64,000 nt of DNA from Histomonas meleagridis (taxonomy: Eukaryota; Parabasalia; Tritrichomonadida; Dientamoebidae), in contig WSYJ01000144.1 of the NCBI GenBank assembly GCA_020186115.1, positions 124,001-188,000 on the forward strand, written 5' to 3'. This document shows positions 9,702-19,810 of the stretch, piece after piece. The translations under genes were made by a program, and so were the position numbers. The stretch's first letter is position 1; every line of letters begins with the position of its first letter. The notes below the pieces were generated by a model. It was not told the origin of the DNA and made no database searches. It saw only the letters and a program-made list of their open reading frames with translations.

Positions 9702-11378
9702 ATGAAGAGTTGCATTGATTTCATAGTGCATCCTCCAATTTGGTTATATATAACTTTATGTCTTGCTATCCTTGCAGGGATTTATGTTGGTGACACAGTT
9801 ACACAGGAAGAAAGCTTATTAAATTCAACAATTCCAAAATCTTCAATAACAAAATGGAGTATGGGCCTTCCAGAAAACTCTTGGAAACCAATGTGCTTTG
9901 TTGATGTCGAAAGAAAAAAAGATATTGATATTATTTATTCTCGAGAAAATGATTGCGAGTTATCATTGTTTCATTATTCTTCAGATTTAAAGGCATACCA
10001 AAAAGAACGTTCAATTACTTTACCATCTGCAAATATACAGGCTGTTATTCCAATTGATTATTATAAAACTGGATATAATGATTTACTAATAGTTCATTCA
10101 GCAACGAATGCTCCTCCATACAATATTTCACTTTTAGTCAACAATAAAGGTACATTTTCATCAACTTTGGAACATTTGCAAATTCAATCAGATTCTATTC
10201 CATTTGTTTTCGATTTTTCCCAAACGTATACAATGGACTTCCTTTACAAAGATTCTTCAACAGGAAAATGGCGCTTGTTCATACAAAATGAGGAATTCCC
10301 AGAAATTTATTCAATTGCTGCCGCTCAATTGACCCCAACAGAGTCAATAAATCTGATTGCATCCACTTCAAAAACGCAAACAAAGACCGAGTTCACAGTT
10401 TTTAAATTCGAAAATTTCAAATGGGTTAAATTACAAACTTTCAATGGACCACCAAACAGCGGAGAAATAGCTATTGGTGATTTTGATAAGGATGGCCTTC
10501 TTGATATTGTTTTTCCTGTTTATCCAGAAAATGAATCATCATATCTTTGTTACATGTTCAACACAAACAATGGATTTCAAAGTGATATCGAATGTTCTAA
10601 TCAATCCAATTCGGTTAAGTTAGAAGTTCTTGATATCATTCCTGGAATAATTCCTCAAATTGGAGACATCACGTTGGACGGTTATCCGGCGGTTGGTATC
10701 GGCGTTTATGATAAAAGTGACGATGAAACTCAAACAGCAATTATCCTTACACAGGAATGTAAGAATTGTGGTTCACATGAAGTAGTTTTTGTTACCCGTT
10801 CATCTCTTCCTGGTCTTGGAGGATTTTTCGATTTATATCAAGATGGCACACTTGACTATATCACGAACAAAGGATCATTTATCTCAACTCTAGCGACAGA
10901 CTCTTACTTCTTAAAGGTAACAGCGCTCAATGGCGATTGTCTTGAGTGGTGTTCTCATGGAAAAAGTTATCCTCATCCAGAACCTCTTTCTACCATCTAT
11001 AATGGCGCCACAATACACATACAGTACACGAACAAGCAAGGAGTGAAGCTAAATACCACAGCTGTACAAAGATCTACAAATGGATTGACAACCCCATATT
11101 GGCTATTTGGCCTCGGAGATAATGCCCATTATATTGAGGAAGTAAGCGTTGTTTCGATTGGGTCGGACATTTGGCGATGGTTAATGCCTAATTCGCACTT
11201 ATTCACCACCAAATCTAATCAAAGCAGAGTTTTCTTACTTTACAAAATAAAGGGTTTTTATGTGCTATTCTGCTTCGTTTTGCTACTTCTTGTACTGGGA
11301 TTGTTTATTTTGATCCTGGCAAAGAAGGAAGACGAAGAAGACAGAAAAGAGGCAGACGAAATGCTGCCAATGTTTTAA
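9702..11378 (+). CDS. ITFG1/LINKIN (TIP)-like FG-GAP membrane protein
   Basis: 558 residues from the ATG at 9702; the longer frame from 9678 starts at TTG and overlaps the initiator, so it is rejected. N-terminal hydrophobic signal/anchor (WLYITLCLAILAGIYVG), a large luminal/extracellular beta-propeller with FG-GAP-type segments (GDFDKDGLLDIVFP at about 258-271; GDITLDGYPAVG at about 320), the family signature near the C terminus (YWLFGLGDNAHYIEEV at about 465-480, then WRWLMPNSHL), one C-terminal TM (FVLLLLVLGLFILIL) and a short acidic tail. T-cell immunomodulatory protein homologues are conserved type I membrane glycoproteins implicated in adhesion, with AAA-ATPase partners (RUVBL1/2) known for animal LINKIN. 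Here it is likely a secretory-pathway or surface protein. Length is close to the family norm. Confidence 0.85.
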   Translation: MKSCIDFIVHPPIWLYITLCLAILAGIYVGDTVTQEESLLNSTIPKSSITKWSMGLPENSWKPMCFVDVERKKDIDIIYSRENDCELSLFHYSSDLKAYQKERSITLPSANIQAVIPIDYYKTGYNDLLIVHSATNAPPYNISLLVNNKGTFSSTLEHLQIQSDSIPFVFDFSQTYTMDFLYKDSSTGKWRLFIQNEEFPEIYSIAAAQLTPTESINLIASTSKTQTKTEFTVFKFENFKWVKLQTFNGPPNSGEIAIGDFDKDGLLDIVFPVYPENESSYLCYMFNTNNGFQSDIECSNQSNSVKLEVLDIIPGIIPQIGDITLDGYPAVGIGVYDKSDDETQTAIILTQECKNCGSHEVVFVTRSSLPGLGGFFDLYQDGTLDYITNKGSFISTLATDSYFLKVTALNGDCLEWCSHGKSYPHPEPLSTIYNGATIHIQYTNKQGVKLNTTAVQRSTNGLTTPYWLFGLGDNAHYIEEVSVVSIGSDIWRWLMPNSHLFTTKSNQSRVFLLYKIKGFYVLFCFVLLLLVLGLFILILAKKEDEEDRKEADEMLPMF

Positions 11379-12390
11379 TATATATATTAATAAAATTTAA
11401 TGTATCATACAAATAAATCGAAATATATTTTTGTAGCTAAACGAAAGTGAAAACATTTAATGTGAAAGAAAAATATTCCTTAATATTTGGTATGAAATTA
11501 ATATAAATTTATTGTGCTTTTTAGAATGTTCCGTGCTTATAATTTGAAAAAAATTTATTTATGATTTTGTTGCTGATTAACTATGATCTTTTGTAAAACA
11601 ATTAGTATCCTTATAGTATTTAACATTTGATAACCATCAAGAAAATGAGACTTATACTACAGTTATGTATAAAAGGTGGTAATGGTATAATGCATGGTAT
11701 TTCTTTTGGAGAATATCTGAAGAAATGTTTTTAATAACATTTAAACATCTATTTGTGAGATAACACAACTTAAGTTTTCCATATATTTTAATAAAATTTT
11801 TCCTCTGGTTTTATTTTTTATAGACAGTATATATATAATATATTTAAAGGAAACCAATGGAAAAATGGATTTTTTTTATATTATTCCATTGGAATCATTT
11901 CTTTTAAAATTTAAATATTTAATATTGCAAAAACATAAAACGCAACAAATTACAAAAGAATGAATAGTTTAAAATAAATTAAAGAATGTTTATAATTAAA
12001 TTCACGAAATCACACCATGAGAAACTAACCCAAACCCAAATTTAAGTAAAATATGTTGTTAGTAATTCTATAAAGCTATTGTCTTTATATTTATGAATAT
12101 TTCCATTTTGCTAAACATTATAAAAAGCACTCATTCAAGAATGATACATATTCCATACCAAATTTATTTTGCATATTCAAATATATCAGTCTCAATTATT
12201 AGTGTCCGATTCGCAACTCATTTCATACATTAATAATCTTTACAAAAAATAATAATTCAAATCGATCATTTTCCCTATTAATAAAACTATTTCTCAAAAC
12301 AAAACAAATTTATTTTTTCATAAATTTCAATTTCAAAAATGAACATTATAAATATTTTAATTAGGAATAATTCCAGATGCGCAATTTTTT
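11379..12390. other. 1-kb AT-rich convergent intergenic stretch
   Basis: Lies between two converging genes. No coding-like frame, tRNA, or clear inverted repeat found on reading both strands. Confidence 0.4.
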
Positions 12391-13263
12391 CTATAAATCC
12401 ATATCCTCCTTCACGAGTTCCTTTATCGTATTAAGCACTGATGTGTATACATCATTTTGGTCTATTTCGAATCCATTCGCCGAAAGAACGTCCGCGATCC
12501 TGTCGACAAGCGGCGTTGCCTCTTCAACTGCCTCTGTTCCGAAATCGCTTTCATCAGTAGATTCGATTTCAAGTAGTTCCTCACTATGCTCAGACTCAAC
12601 TTCAGTTTCAGATTCAGTAAGTTGTGAATTATTGTCAATTGACATTCGTGCATTTTGGACAATTTGTTCTTGTTGCCGATATAACTCGGCAAGAACATCT
12701 TCAAAATCATCTTCACTTGGTTCTTCATTGAGTTGTGATGAAATTGTGGATTGTTGTTCATCTGTTAAAATTCCATATCGACTACATAGATCTTGGAGAT
12801 CATCAGAACTGGGATATGGATACTCTGCCATCATGCCTTTGTCTATAAGTTTCCTCATAGCTGAAGGAGATTTAATCGATTTGTTGATTATTGATTTGGG
12901 AATGATTTTACCATTAACTGTAGTTAACTTAGGACAAATAATAAGAGCTGTAAGTAAGAATGTGGGTTCTTTGGATACTGGGGTATTGAGCATAGATAAA
13001 CAACGAAGATTAGGAACACTAGAAAAATTAGCGAATGATATAATAGAAGAACCATCAGCTATTAAAGTTTCGAGATTCTCTTGGAGCTTGAGTCCTTGCA
13101 ATGTTTGAATTTGAACATAGGAAATATTAAGTGATCGCATCATTTTTAGCTGACCAAGACGTCCTAAGTTATCAATATTTTCACCTTCAAGCTCAACTTT
13201 TGAACTTTTTTTAAGACAATTTAAAGCTTTTTGTGGCCAATCAACGAATGTTCCTTTCTTCAT
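12391..13263 (-). CDS. Leucine-rich repeat protein with acidic C-terminal region
   Basis: 290 residues. The first about 130 residues carry spaced LRR-like units (VELEGENIDNLGRL, LKMMRSLNISYVQIQTLQGL, LETLIADGSSIISFANFSSV, LRCLSMLNTPVSKEP), resembling SDS22/LRRcap-type repeats. A Lys/Ile-rich linker follows, then a strongly acidic Ser/Glu-rich segment (about 190-265) and an amphipathic end. No signal or TM, so cytosolic or nuclear. The function is likely scaffolding; no specific homologue recognised. No initiator is seen upstream, but AAACGGTTC lies about 50 nt upstream (read on the minus strand, 13308-13316). Confidence 0.75.
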   Translation of the reverse strand: MKKGTFVDWPQKALNCLKKSSKVELEGENIDNLGRLGQLKMMRSLNISYVQIQTLQGLKLQENLETLIADGSSIISFANFSSVPNLRCLSMLNTPVSKEPTFLLTALIICPKLTTVNGKIIPKSIINKSIKSPSAMRKLIDKGMMAEYPYPSSDDLQDLCSRYGILTDEQQSTISSQLNEEPSEDDFEDVLAELYRQQEQIVQNARMSIDNNSQLTESETEVESEHSEELLEIESTDESDFGTEAVEEATPLVDRIADVLSANGFEIDQNDVYTSVLNTIKELVKEDMDL

Positions 13264-13595
13264 TCGATTCCCTGAGTAAAGTAAACTTCAGAATGTTTGT
13301 TGATTGTGAACCGTTTAAATTAAAAAGTGCCCGAATTACCGCCATTTCTTTCTGATCAATTGATTTAGAATTTGATCAATAAAGGTAAAAATGATTAAAA
13401 ACTTTAACAACACGTAAACATTAAATTGTTTTCTTATATTTATTTATATATTTCTTTTTTTTAATTATGCTCACATTGAGTGAAATTTCAAAATTTTATT
13501 AAGGCATAGACCAATTATATGCTTCAAAATGGTGATTAGATTTTTAAAAAAATTGGAATTTTGTTTAAAAGCAAAAATATCTTATAATAATATTT
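13264..13595. other. Intergenic stretch
   Basis: No gene seen. Holds the GAACCGTTTA element (13308-13317) upstream of the LRR gene and the 3' end of the coiled-coil gene. Confidence 0.4.
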
Positions 13596-13934
13596 TTATT
13601 CGCAATTAGAATCTATGATCTTTTGGGCATTTGACTCAATCTGATCGACAACTGATTTGATTTTACTTAATTCTGAATTAAGAAATCCAATTCTTTCGGC
13701 AAGTTGATCAGAAGTCATATTTTCTTCTTCGTAACCCATTGCTTTTAGGATCTCAATCACATTTTGTGCTTCAACAGGATATTGTTCTTCAGGAATTTCT
13801 CTGAGGTATATTTCCAATCTTACCATTGACTTCAGGAAATTTATTCTTCTTTGAATCTTTTCTTTATCGGAGTTTTCATTTTCTCTTTCTTGTTTACAAT
13901 TGATAATTTCTTCTTGGAATGATGAAGTTTCCAT
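13596..13934 (-). CDS. Small coiled-coil protein
   Basis: 112 residues with ATG start. Predicted coiled coil over most of its length (KEKIQRRINFLKSMVRLEIY; ERIGFLNSELSKIKSVVDQI), separated by a short EEQYP-containing link. The layout resembles small kinetochore or tethering-complex subunits, but no family can be named. Divergently arranged with the WD40 gene; only 46 bp separate the two ATGs. Confidence 0.7.
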   Translation of the reverse strand: METSSFQEEIINCKQERENENSDKEKIQRRINFLKSMVRLEIYLREIPEEQYPVEAQNVIEILKAMGYEEENMTSDQLAERIGFLNSELSKIKSVVDQIESNAQKIIDSNCE

Positions 13935-13980
13935 TTTAAAAATTAATTTTTAATATGACATGTGATGTGAAAAATACAAA
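13935..13980. promoter_or_regulatory. 46-bp divergent promoter region
   Basis: All the sequence between two divergent ATGs. It contains no TCAYTW initiator in either direction and is mostly A/T with ATATGACATGTGATGTG. Both transcripts must start here or inside the other gene's coding sequence. Confidence 0.5.
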
Positions 13981-15141
13981 ATGCTTTACCACAACAGACT
14001 TATGCAAAAGGAAAATGATCTTCTCAATGAGGAGAATCAAAAACTTTCATGTCTCGTAAAGATGGCTCAAGAACGTGTTAAAGAGTTATCAGCTTCTTTA
14101 CAAAATAGTCAAGTAAATATTTTACCTCCAATAACAGTCTGTAATGAAATTGTAGGATCAAATGGACAAAAGAAACAAGAGAAAGTGACCTCATTTTTTG
14201 AAGCAGTTGGGAAAGTTTCTTTATCATCAATACCATTAACTTTATGTGATGGACCTTTAGTCGCTGTAGGAGAATCCAACGGATCAATTTCCCTATGGGA
14301 TTTTAATGCTTTAAAGTGTGGACAAAATATGTTATCACTTTATAGATTTCGTTTCCAAAGCGATTCTGAGTCATTTGCAGGACCAATTCAAAAGGTGCCT
14401 CAATCTCTTGTTGGTCATGATGGGCCTGTTACATCAGTTCTATGGCTTGAAAACAACTCAATTTCCACAGTTTCGCTTGACTCAACATTAAAAATATGGG
14501 ATGTTGAAACAGCAAAAAATCAATCATTTTATATCAACGTACCATCAGTTTCACATGCAGATATTGGGTCCTCAACTCTTATTGCCAATTGCACAAAAAA
14601 TATTGTATCAATTGATACCCGCGATCCAAATCCATCTGTGCTCGAAATGGAATCTCCAGTTACTGCAGTTGCTAATACAGAACTAGGTATCTTACTTGGC
14701 ACTTCCACTGGATCATTATTATTATTTGATCCACGAACCAATAAATCCTATCAATCTCTTAAAGTCTCAAACGCACAGCTTCCGATCTCTAAGATATCAG
14801 GGAAAAAGAATATTACTGTCACATCATTTGATGGAATTGTCAGACAAATTGGAAATGAACTTCCAATATACATCCAAAAGGAATACTCAAGATCACCAAC
14901 GAATGGCTCTATCATTGGATCATGCTGTGTATCATTAGCTTCTGAAGATTTCCTCATCAGCGGATCGACAATCGGAAAAGCTGTTATTTGGAAGTCATCA
15001 CAACAAGTACAGACTCTCCAACACTCGGGAAACATTGTATACGACTGTGTTCCGCTTCATAATTGTGCTGGATCTTTTATTACATGTGATAATAGCAAAC
15101 ACATGACAATGTATTCAAGATCGTTTGATCAAATTTCATAA
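13981..15141 (+). CDS. WD40-repeat protein with N-terminal coiled coil
   Basis: 386 residues. Residues 1-45 form a coiled coil (RLMQKENDLLNEENQKLSCL), followed by a beta-propeller: recognisable WD units include VAVGESNGSISLWDFNA, VGHDGPVTSVLW followed by VSLDSTLKIWDVET, GSLLLFDPRT, and SGSTIGKAVIWKSS. Coiled coil plus WD40 is the plan of Atg16 and of several scaffold proteins, but no subfamily signature is visible. Divergent from the small coiled-coil gene; 150 bp upstream of fibrillarin on the same strand. Confidence 0.82.
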   Translation: MLYHNRLMQKENDLLNEENQKLSCLVKMAQERVKELSASLQNSQVNILPPITVCNEIVGSNGQKKQEKVTSFFEAVGKVSLSSIPLTLCDGPLVAVGESNGSISLWDFNALKCGQNMLSLYRFRFQSDSESFAGPIQKVPQSLVGHDGPVTSVLWLENNSISTVSLDSTLKIWDVETAKNQSFYINVPSVSHADIGSSTLIANCTKNIVSIDTRDPNPSVLEMESPVTAVANTELGILLGTSTGSLLLFDPRTNKSYQSLKVSNAQLPISKISGKKNITVTSFDGIVRQIGNELPIYIQKEYSRSPTNGSIIGSCCVSLASEDFLISGSTIGKAVIWKSSQQVQTLQHSGNIVYDCVPLHNCAGSFITCDNSKHMTMYSRSFDQIS

Positions 15142-15290
15142 ATTTACAGAATTATGTAAACCCTTTTGTTTACTTCAATGTTATTTTTAGCTTTATGAAT
15201 AACTCAAGAAGAAAAGGAGCACCCCCAAAAAGTGACATTTTCATGGTCGAGTACAAGTAATTGAATGATTTACAAATTTAAGAGTTCGAA

Positions 15291-16223
15291 ATGGACAGAG
15301 GAAGAGGCCGCGGAGGATTCAAAAATAATGCAGGCCGTGGTGGCGGTTCTCACAACAGAGGTGGTTTTGATAAAAAAGGAGACCGTGGACGAGATGGAAA
15401 ATTCAACAAAGATCGAGACGGAAAATTTAACAAAGGTTCCAAAGGTGGAAAATTTGGCGGACGTGGTGGTGGACCAAATAAGAAACCACGTGGCGCTCGT
15501 GGGCTTGGTTTTAGCGGTGGAAATCGTGCTGCTATTGAACCATCTCCATTTCCAGGAGTTTTTGTAGGTCATTCCAAAGGTGATATGCTCCTCACAAGAA
15601 ACCTAACTCCAGGTAAAACAGTATATGGGGAAAAATTAATATCAGTTGATGGAACAGATGGACCAATTGAATATCGTGAATGGAATCCATACAGATCAAA
15701 AATTGGTGCTTGCATATTATGCGGCTTTGAAAAGATGGAAATCAAGCCAGGTGCCACAGTTCTTTATCTTGGTGCTGCATCTGGTACAACAGTATCACAT
15801 GTATCTGATATTGTTGGACCAACAGGCAGAGTATATGGGGTCGAGTTTTCTCCTCGTGTTGGCCGTGAGTTTGTCAACTTAGCCAAAATCAGACCAAATA
15901 TAGTTCCAATTATTGAAGATGCAAGACATCCACAAAAATACCGTATGCTTGTTCCTATGGTCGACTGCTTATTTGCAGATGTCGCCCAGCCAGATCAAGC
16001 TCGTATCTTTGCGTTGAATGCGGAATTTTTCTTGAAGAACAATGGATACTTCATGATCTCAATCAAAGCAAGTTGCGTTGATTCAACGATTCCAGCGGCG
16101 CAAGTTTTCGCTAACGAAACACAGTTTTTGATTAAAAACGGGTTCAAGCCAGAAGAGCAAGTTGACTTAGACCGTTACCACAGAGACCACACGATGATCA
16201 TTGGAACTTATAGGCCAACATAA
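15291..16223 (+). CDS. NOP1: Fibrillarin (Nop1), snoRNP 2'-O-methyltransferase
   Basis: 310 residues. An RGG/GAR-rich N terminus (about 1-88, RGRGRGGF through RGGGPNKK) is followed by the conserved methyltransferase domain. SAM-binding motif [21 protein letters not shown] lies at about 157-176, EDARHP at about 210, ADVAQPDQ at about 229, and IKASCVDST near 265. Fibrillarin methylates rRNA guided by C/D snoRNAs in the nucleolus. Length and all core motifs are normal. ATG context is GTTCGAAATGG; no strict initiator nearby. Confidence 0.98.
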   Translation: MDRGRGRGGFKNNAGRGGGSHNRGGFDKKGDRGRDGKFNKDRDGKFNKGSKGGKFGGRGGGPNKKPRGARGLGFSGGNRAAIEPSPFPGVFVGHSKGDMLLTRNLTPGKTVYGEKLISVDGTDGPIEYREWNPYRSKIGACILCGFEKMEIKPGATVLYLGAASGTTVSHVSDIVGPTGRVYGVEFSPRVGREFVNLAKIRPNIVPIIEDARHPQKYRMLVPMVDCLFADVAQPDQARIFALNAEFFLKNNGYFMISIKASCVDSTIPAAQVFANETQFLIKNGFKPEEQVDLDRYHRDHTMIIGTYRPT

Positions 16224-16436
16224 GATAAAACAAACGAAATGTTCCTGCTTTATAAAAGATTCTAATGAAATATTTTTTAACATTATTTAAGTCAATTGGA
16301 TCCGATGTTTCTTTAATGTTAGAGCTTGATCAACATTTTCTCATTTAATGTTTTCTTAAACGAAATATAGTTTAAGTGAGCTGAAAATGTGGTGTTCCAT
16401 TTTTGGTTCGTTTTGTAGAATGTCTTCGTTATTATT
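16224..16436. other. Short convergent intergenic stretch
   Basis: Between fibrillarin and the last codons of the broken ankyrin gene; no feature seen. Confidence 0.4.
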
Positions 16437-18938
16437 TTATTTTGTTTGCCCACTTTCACTTAGTATTTTAACTATTTCTGTATAACCAAAATAAGATGCT
16501 CATATTTCTATCTGTTCATTTTCAGATGCATAAATAAGTGCTGTTCTAAATAATTTAAATAATTTCCTAATATTATTTTGAAATATCAAATTATTATAAT
16601 AAATTTTAAATAAAACAAATAAATATTTTTAGCATTAATATCAATTCCTTTTTGCTCAAGAAGTAATTTCACTATTTCTGTAAAACCATTTTCAGATGCA
16701 TTCATAAGTGCTGTTTTAAATATTTTGAATAATTTCCTAATATTATTTTGAAATATTAAATTATTATAATAAATATTAAATAAAACAAGTGAATATTTTT
16801 GGCATTAATATCAATTCCTTTTTGCTCAAGAAGTAATTTAACTATTCCTATATGACCTTTTTTAGAAGATTTCATAAGTGCTGTTTCAAATATTTTTGAT
16901 AATTTTCAAATATTATTTTGAAATATCAAATTTTTAAAATAAATATTAAATAAAACAAAAAAATATCTTTAGCATTAATATCAATTCCTTCTTGTAAAAG
17001 AAGTAATTTAACTATTTCTATATGACCATTATAAGATGCTTTAATAAGTGCTGTCCAAAATAATTTAAATAATTTTCAAATATTATTTTGAAATAAGAAA
17101 TTATTAAAATAAATATTAAATAAAACAAGTGAATATTTTTAGCATTGATATCAATTCCTTTTTGTTCAAGAAGTAATTTTACTATTTCTATATGATTATT
17201 TTCAGACGCACGCATAAGTGCTGTTTTAAATAATTTATATAATTTCCAAATATTATTTTAAAATATCAAAATATCAAAATAAATTTTATATAAAATAAAT
17301 AAATATCTTTTGCATTGATATCAATTTCTTCTTTTTTAAGAAGTAATTTAGCTATTTCTATATGACCATTCGTAGATGCTTTCATAAGTGCTGTCCAAAA
17401 CATTCTAAATAATTTTCAAATATTATTTTGAAATATTAAATTATTGAATTCAATATTAAACAAAATTTGTAAATACCATGAATATTAACATCAATTCCTT
17501 TTTGTTCGATAAGCATTTTAACTATTTTCGTGTTACCACATATACATGCTAATATAAGCGCTGTATTAAAAATTTTAAACAAATTTTAAGTATTATTTTG
17601 GAATCCAAAATAACCGAAATAAATTTTAAATAAAATAAATAAATATCTTTAGCATTAATATCAAATCCATCTTGTTGTAATATATATTTAACAAGTTCAT
17701 TATTTCCCGATTGTAACAAAAATCTTGAAATATATATTGGAATTTTGTTATCTTGGAGAAAATCTTTAATGAGATATAAATTTCCAATTCTAGCTGTTTG
17801 ATAAATTATGAAATCATTGATTTTCATTCCATTTTCAAGTAAAAATGAGAGAATTTCATAATTACCGCATTCGATACACATAACTCCCAAATCAATAATA
17901 TTATGTATTTTATTTATATTTAATGAAAAATAAAATAAATTTCCAAATTGTGGATTTTGTTGAATATCTTCATCCAATTTTTCTAATTTTTTGTCATAAA
18001 TATAATGAAAGATATTATTTTGATGAAATTCGATCGCTGTTTCATATGCACCTTTAAATGATGAATTATTTTGTTCACATAAATGAATGATTTCAAGATT
18101 TCCGCTTGCAACTGCATATTTACCTGTATTTTCCACATTTGTATTATTCATAAGTTAATTTTTTAAAACATTTAATTGATCCAAAAAATGCTGCATAATC
18201 AATTAATGTAATATTTTCTTTATTAATAAAATCACATCTTTCATAAAATGATGGTTCAATTGTTTGATTATAATCAAAGTTTTCTTGGGATGATATTTCT
18301 TGAAGTTTTCCTATTTCATCATTTCGAATTATTTTTGCAATTTCATTTGGATTATGTCCTTCTTTAAAAAATTTCTTATGAAGTTCCCAATCATTATTTG
18401 AAAGTTCGTCATAATTATTTATAAAGTTACTTTTTACTGGATGAATTCCTAAAAAATTAAAATGTGATTCTTTGAATTGTTGAATTTGTTTTTTGATTTC
18501 ATCTTCTGGCTTGTAATGTGCAAAATAATCTGATTCAATGTTATTTGCAATTTTTTTTATCAATTAAATTTCGTTCAATCATTTCCTCAATTAAATAATA
18601 TGATTCTTGTGAATTGGCATTGATTATATAATTACGAAAAACTTTTATGATTTTTTTGATATTTTGATTAATTTCTTCTTCTTTTGTTTGAATTTTTTCT
18701 AAATAATTTAGGTATAAAATATTAATTTCTCTTTGAGAAGAAAATGCATTATAAATTAAATTACTAATAATTAAATTAAATGAATATGGAAATTTATATC
18801 AAATAATTTCATTGTTTGTTTAATTGCCATTTCAATGTTATCTTGTGATAAACTAAAAATGATTTGTTCAAGGTTAGATAGTAATTCCATAGATTTGTAT
18901 TTGGTGTTATTCTCTCTATTTATAGCACATTGATTCAT
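16437..18938 (-). pseudogene. Frame-broken DUF3447-type ankyrin gene with spaced repeats
   Basis: Reading down from an ATG at 18938, the expected order of a trichomonad DUF3447/ankyrin protein is present but split over frames. A 54-codon start (MNQCAINRENNTK...) ends at about 18775. A helical segment (SSQREINILYLNYLEKI) follows in another frame to about 18550. A third segment covers 18144-18563 (PSFYERCDFINKENITLIDY). A fourth covers 17549-18151 (KYAVASGNLEIIHLCEQNN), then ankyrin units. Breaks lie near 18800, in an A8 run near 18552-18560, and near 18146. From about 17660 downward each ankyrin unit is followed by a 71-bp AT-rich spacer containing stops in most copies. The last unit is recombined, with an in-frame TGA before SYFGYTEIVKIL. 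Either a decaying gene, one with sequencing indels, or one with unusual intervening sequences; a single-frame protein cannot be read. Confidence 0.75.
16541..17660 (-). repeat. Tandem array of 170-bp ankyrin-plus-spacer units
   Basis: The string CTGT closing each unit (ACAG on the minus strand) occurs at 16541, 16711, 16881, 17051, 17221, 17391 and 17561: seven positions exactly 170 bp apart. Each unit holds one ankyrin repeat (for example TALMKASTNGHIEIAKLLL ... IDINAKDI) and an AT-rich spacer with a conserved core TTTCAAAATAATATTTGAAA, a 7-bp-stem hairpin in the best copies. 170 equals 99 (33 ankyrin codons) plus 71. Confidence 0.9.
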
Positions 18939-18979
18939 TAAAAAAAATTAATATATAAAAATTGACGATTCTGGAAGGA

Positions 18980-18995
18980 AAATGACGCGTCACTT
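18980..18995. promoter_or_regulatory. Back-to-back initiators sharing a palindrome
   Basis: AAATGACGCGTCACTT: TCATTT on the minus strand (18980-18985, toward the ankyrin pseudogene) and TCACTT on the plus strand (18990-18995). They meet in the perfect 10-bp palindrome TGACGCGTCA (18983-18992). Likely a bidirectional start site. Confidence 0.5.
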
Positions 18996-19065
18996 TTTCG
19001 AATCATAGGTATGATTTATTGTGAAAAAGTTTATTATTGAATTACATTCGATCGTAAACTGCTGA

Positions 19066-19206
19066 CCAAATGTCTTCTCGATTATTGGTGGATCAAATTA
19101 CATCGAATTCTTAAACATCAACGATAAGTTTTTGAATGCGTTTCGATCAAAATACTCAGAATTGTATATCGTTCTTGATAAGGAAAGCAAAAAGAGTATA
19201 ATTTAA
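19066..19206 (+). pseudogene. Coding-like relic without start codon
   Basis: A 46-codon open segment following a TGA has good coding composition (IIGGSNYIEFLNINDKFLNA, then LYIVLDKESKKSI) and ends at TAA. No ATG in frame. It lies 70 bp downstream of the plus-strand initiator at 18990, so it may be the tail of a decayed gene. Family unknown. Confidence 0.35.
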
Positions 19207-19213
19207 AATATTT

Positions 19214-19810
19214 TTAGTCCTCATCCACAGTTATTGCACCTGCAACAGACCACTCATTGCCTTCATCAACTTTAGAGGCATAAACTGGATGCTCGCCTGC
19301 TTGTTCAGGTGGATACTCGGAAGTAGCATCGACAGCTAAGTAGTGCTCAGTAACAACATGTTGGAGTCGGAATGCTGAACCAGCAGTCCACATGTCATTA
19401 CATTCAAGATACCAAAGATTTCCTTCATCATCTTCATCAAAGCAAGATACTTCAAAGCCCTTATTGTCAGGTAACTTAACACGATGAGAGTGGAGCCATT
19501 TTTTGGTTGTAGCATGATTTAATCGGATTGTAGCACCGCATTCTATTGGCTTTCCTTGAAGAATGTCTGTTTCATTTTGCATAGGGAAAACTGTCCAATA
19601 TGTTTCAGCTAGAACAGGCTTACGAATGGCACGAGTCATTTGTTGGAATGATCCTGCTGGATAATTTAATTCAATTGATGATAAGAGTAAATCTGTTTCT
19701 GTGTGTTGAAGCTTGATCATAGAATAGTAAGAAATTAGGATATCAGACTTCTCGCCTTGGTATTCTTCAATTGAATAGGAGAAAAGAAACAAGCCAAATA
19801 AAAGATACAT
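19214..19810 (-). CDS. SDF2-like ER protein with MIR domain
   Basis: 198 residues: signal peptide (MYLLFGLFLFSYS) then a beta-trefoil MIR region typical of SDF2/SDF2L1 (LNHATTKKWLHSHRV; WYLECNDMWTAGSAFRLQHV; EHYLAVDATSEYP). SDF2 proteins are ER-luminal partners of BiP/ERdj chaperone complexes and related to the MIR part of protein O-mannosyltransferases. No HDEL/KDEL-like tail is visible (ends ITVDED), so retention would rest on partners, or the protein is secreted. Length matches the family. Divergent from the BTB/ankyrin gene. No strict initiator found upstream on this strand. Confidence 0.9.
   Translation of the reverse strand: MYLLFGLFLFSYSIEEYQGEKSDILISYYSMIKLQHTETDLLLSSIELNYPAGSFQQMTRAIRKPVLAETYWTVFPMQNETDILQGKPIECGATIRLNHATTKKWLHSHRVKLPDNKGFEVSCFDEDDEGNLWYLECNDMWTAGSAFRLQHVVTEHYLAVDATSEYPPEQAGEHPVYASKVDEGNEWSVAGAITVDED

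Noticed and set aside
12377-13108. 243-codon plus-strand frame opposite the LRR gene
   Set aside because: Ser-rich antisense of the acidic LRR protein; the minus frame has clear LRR motifs and a better start.
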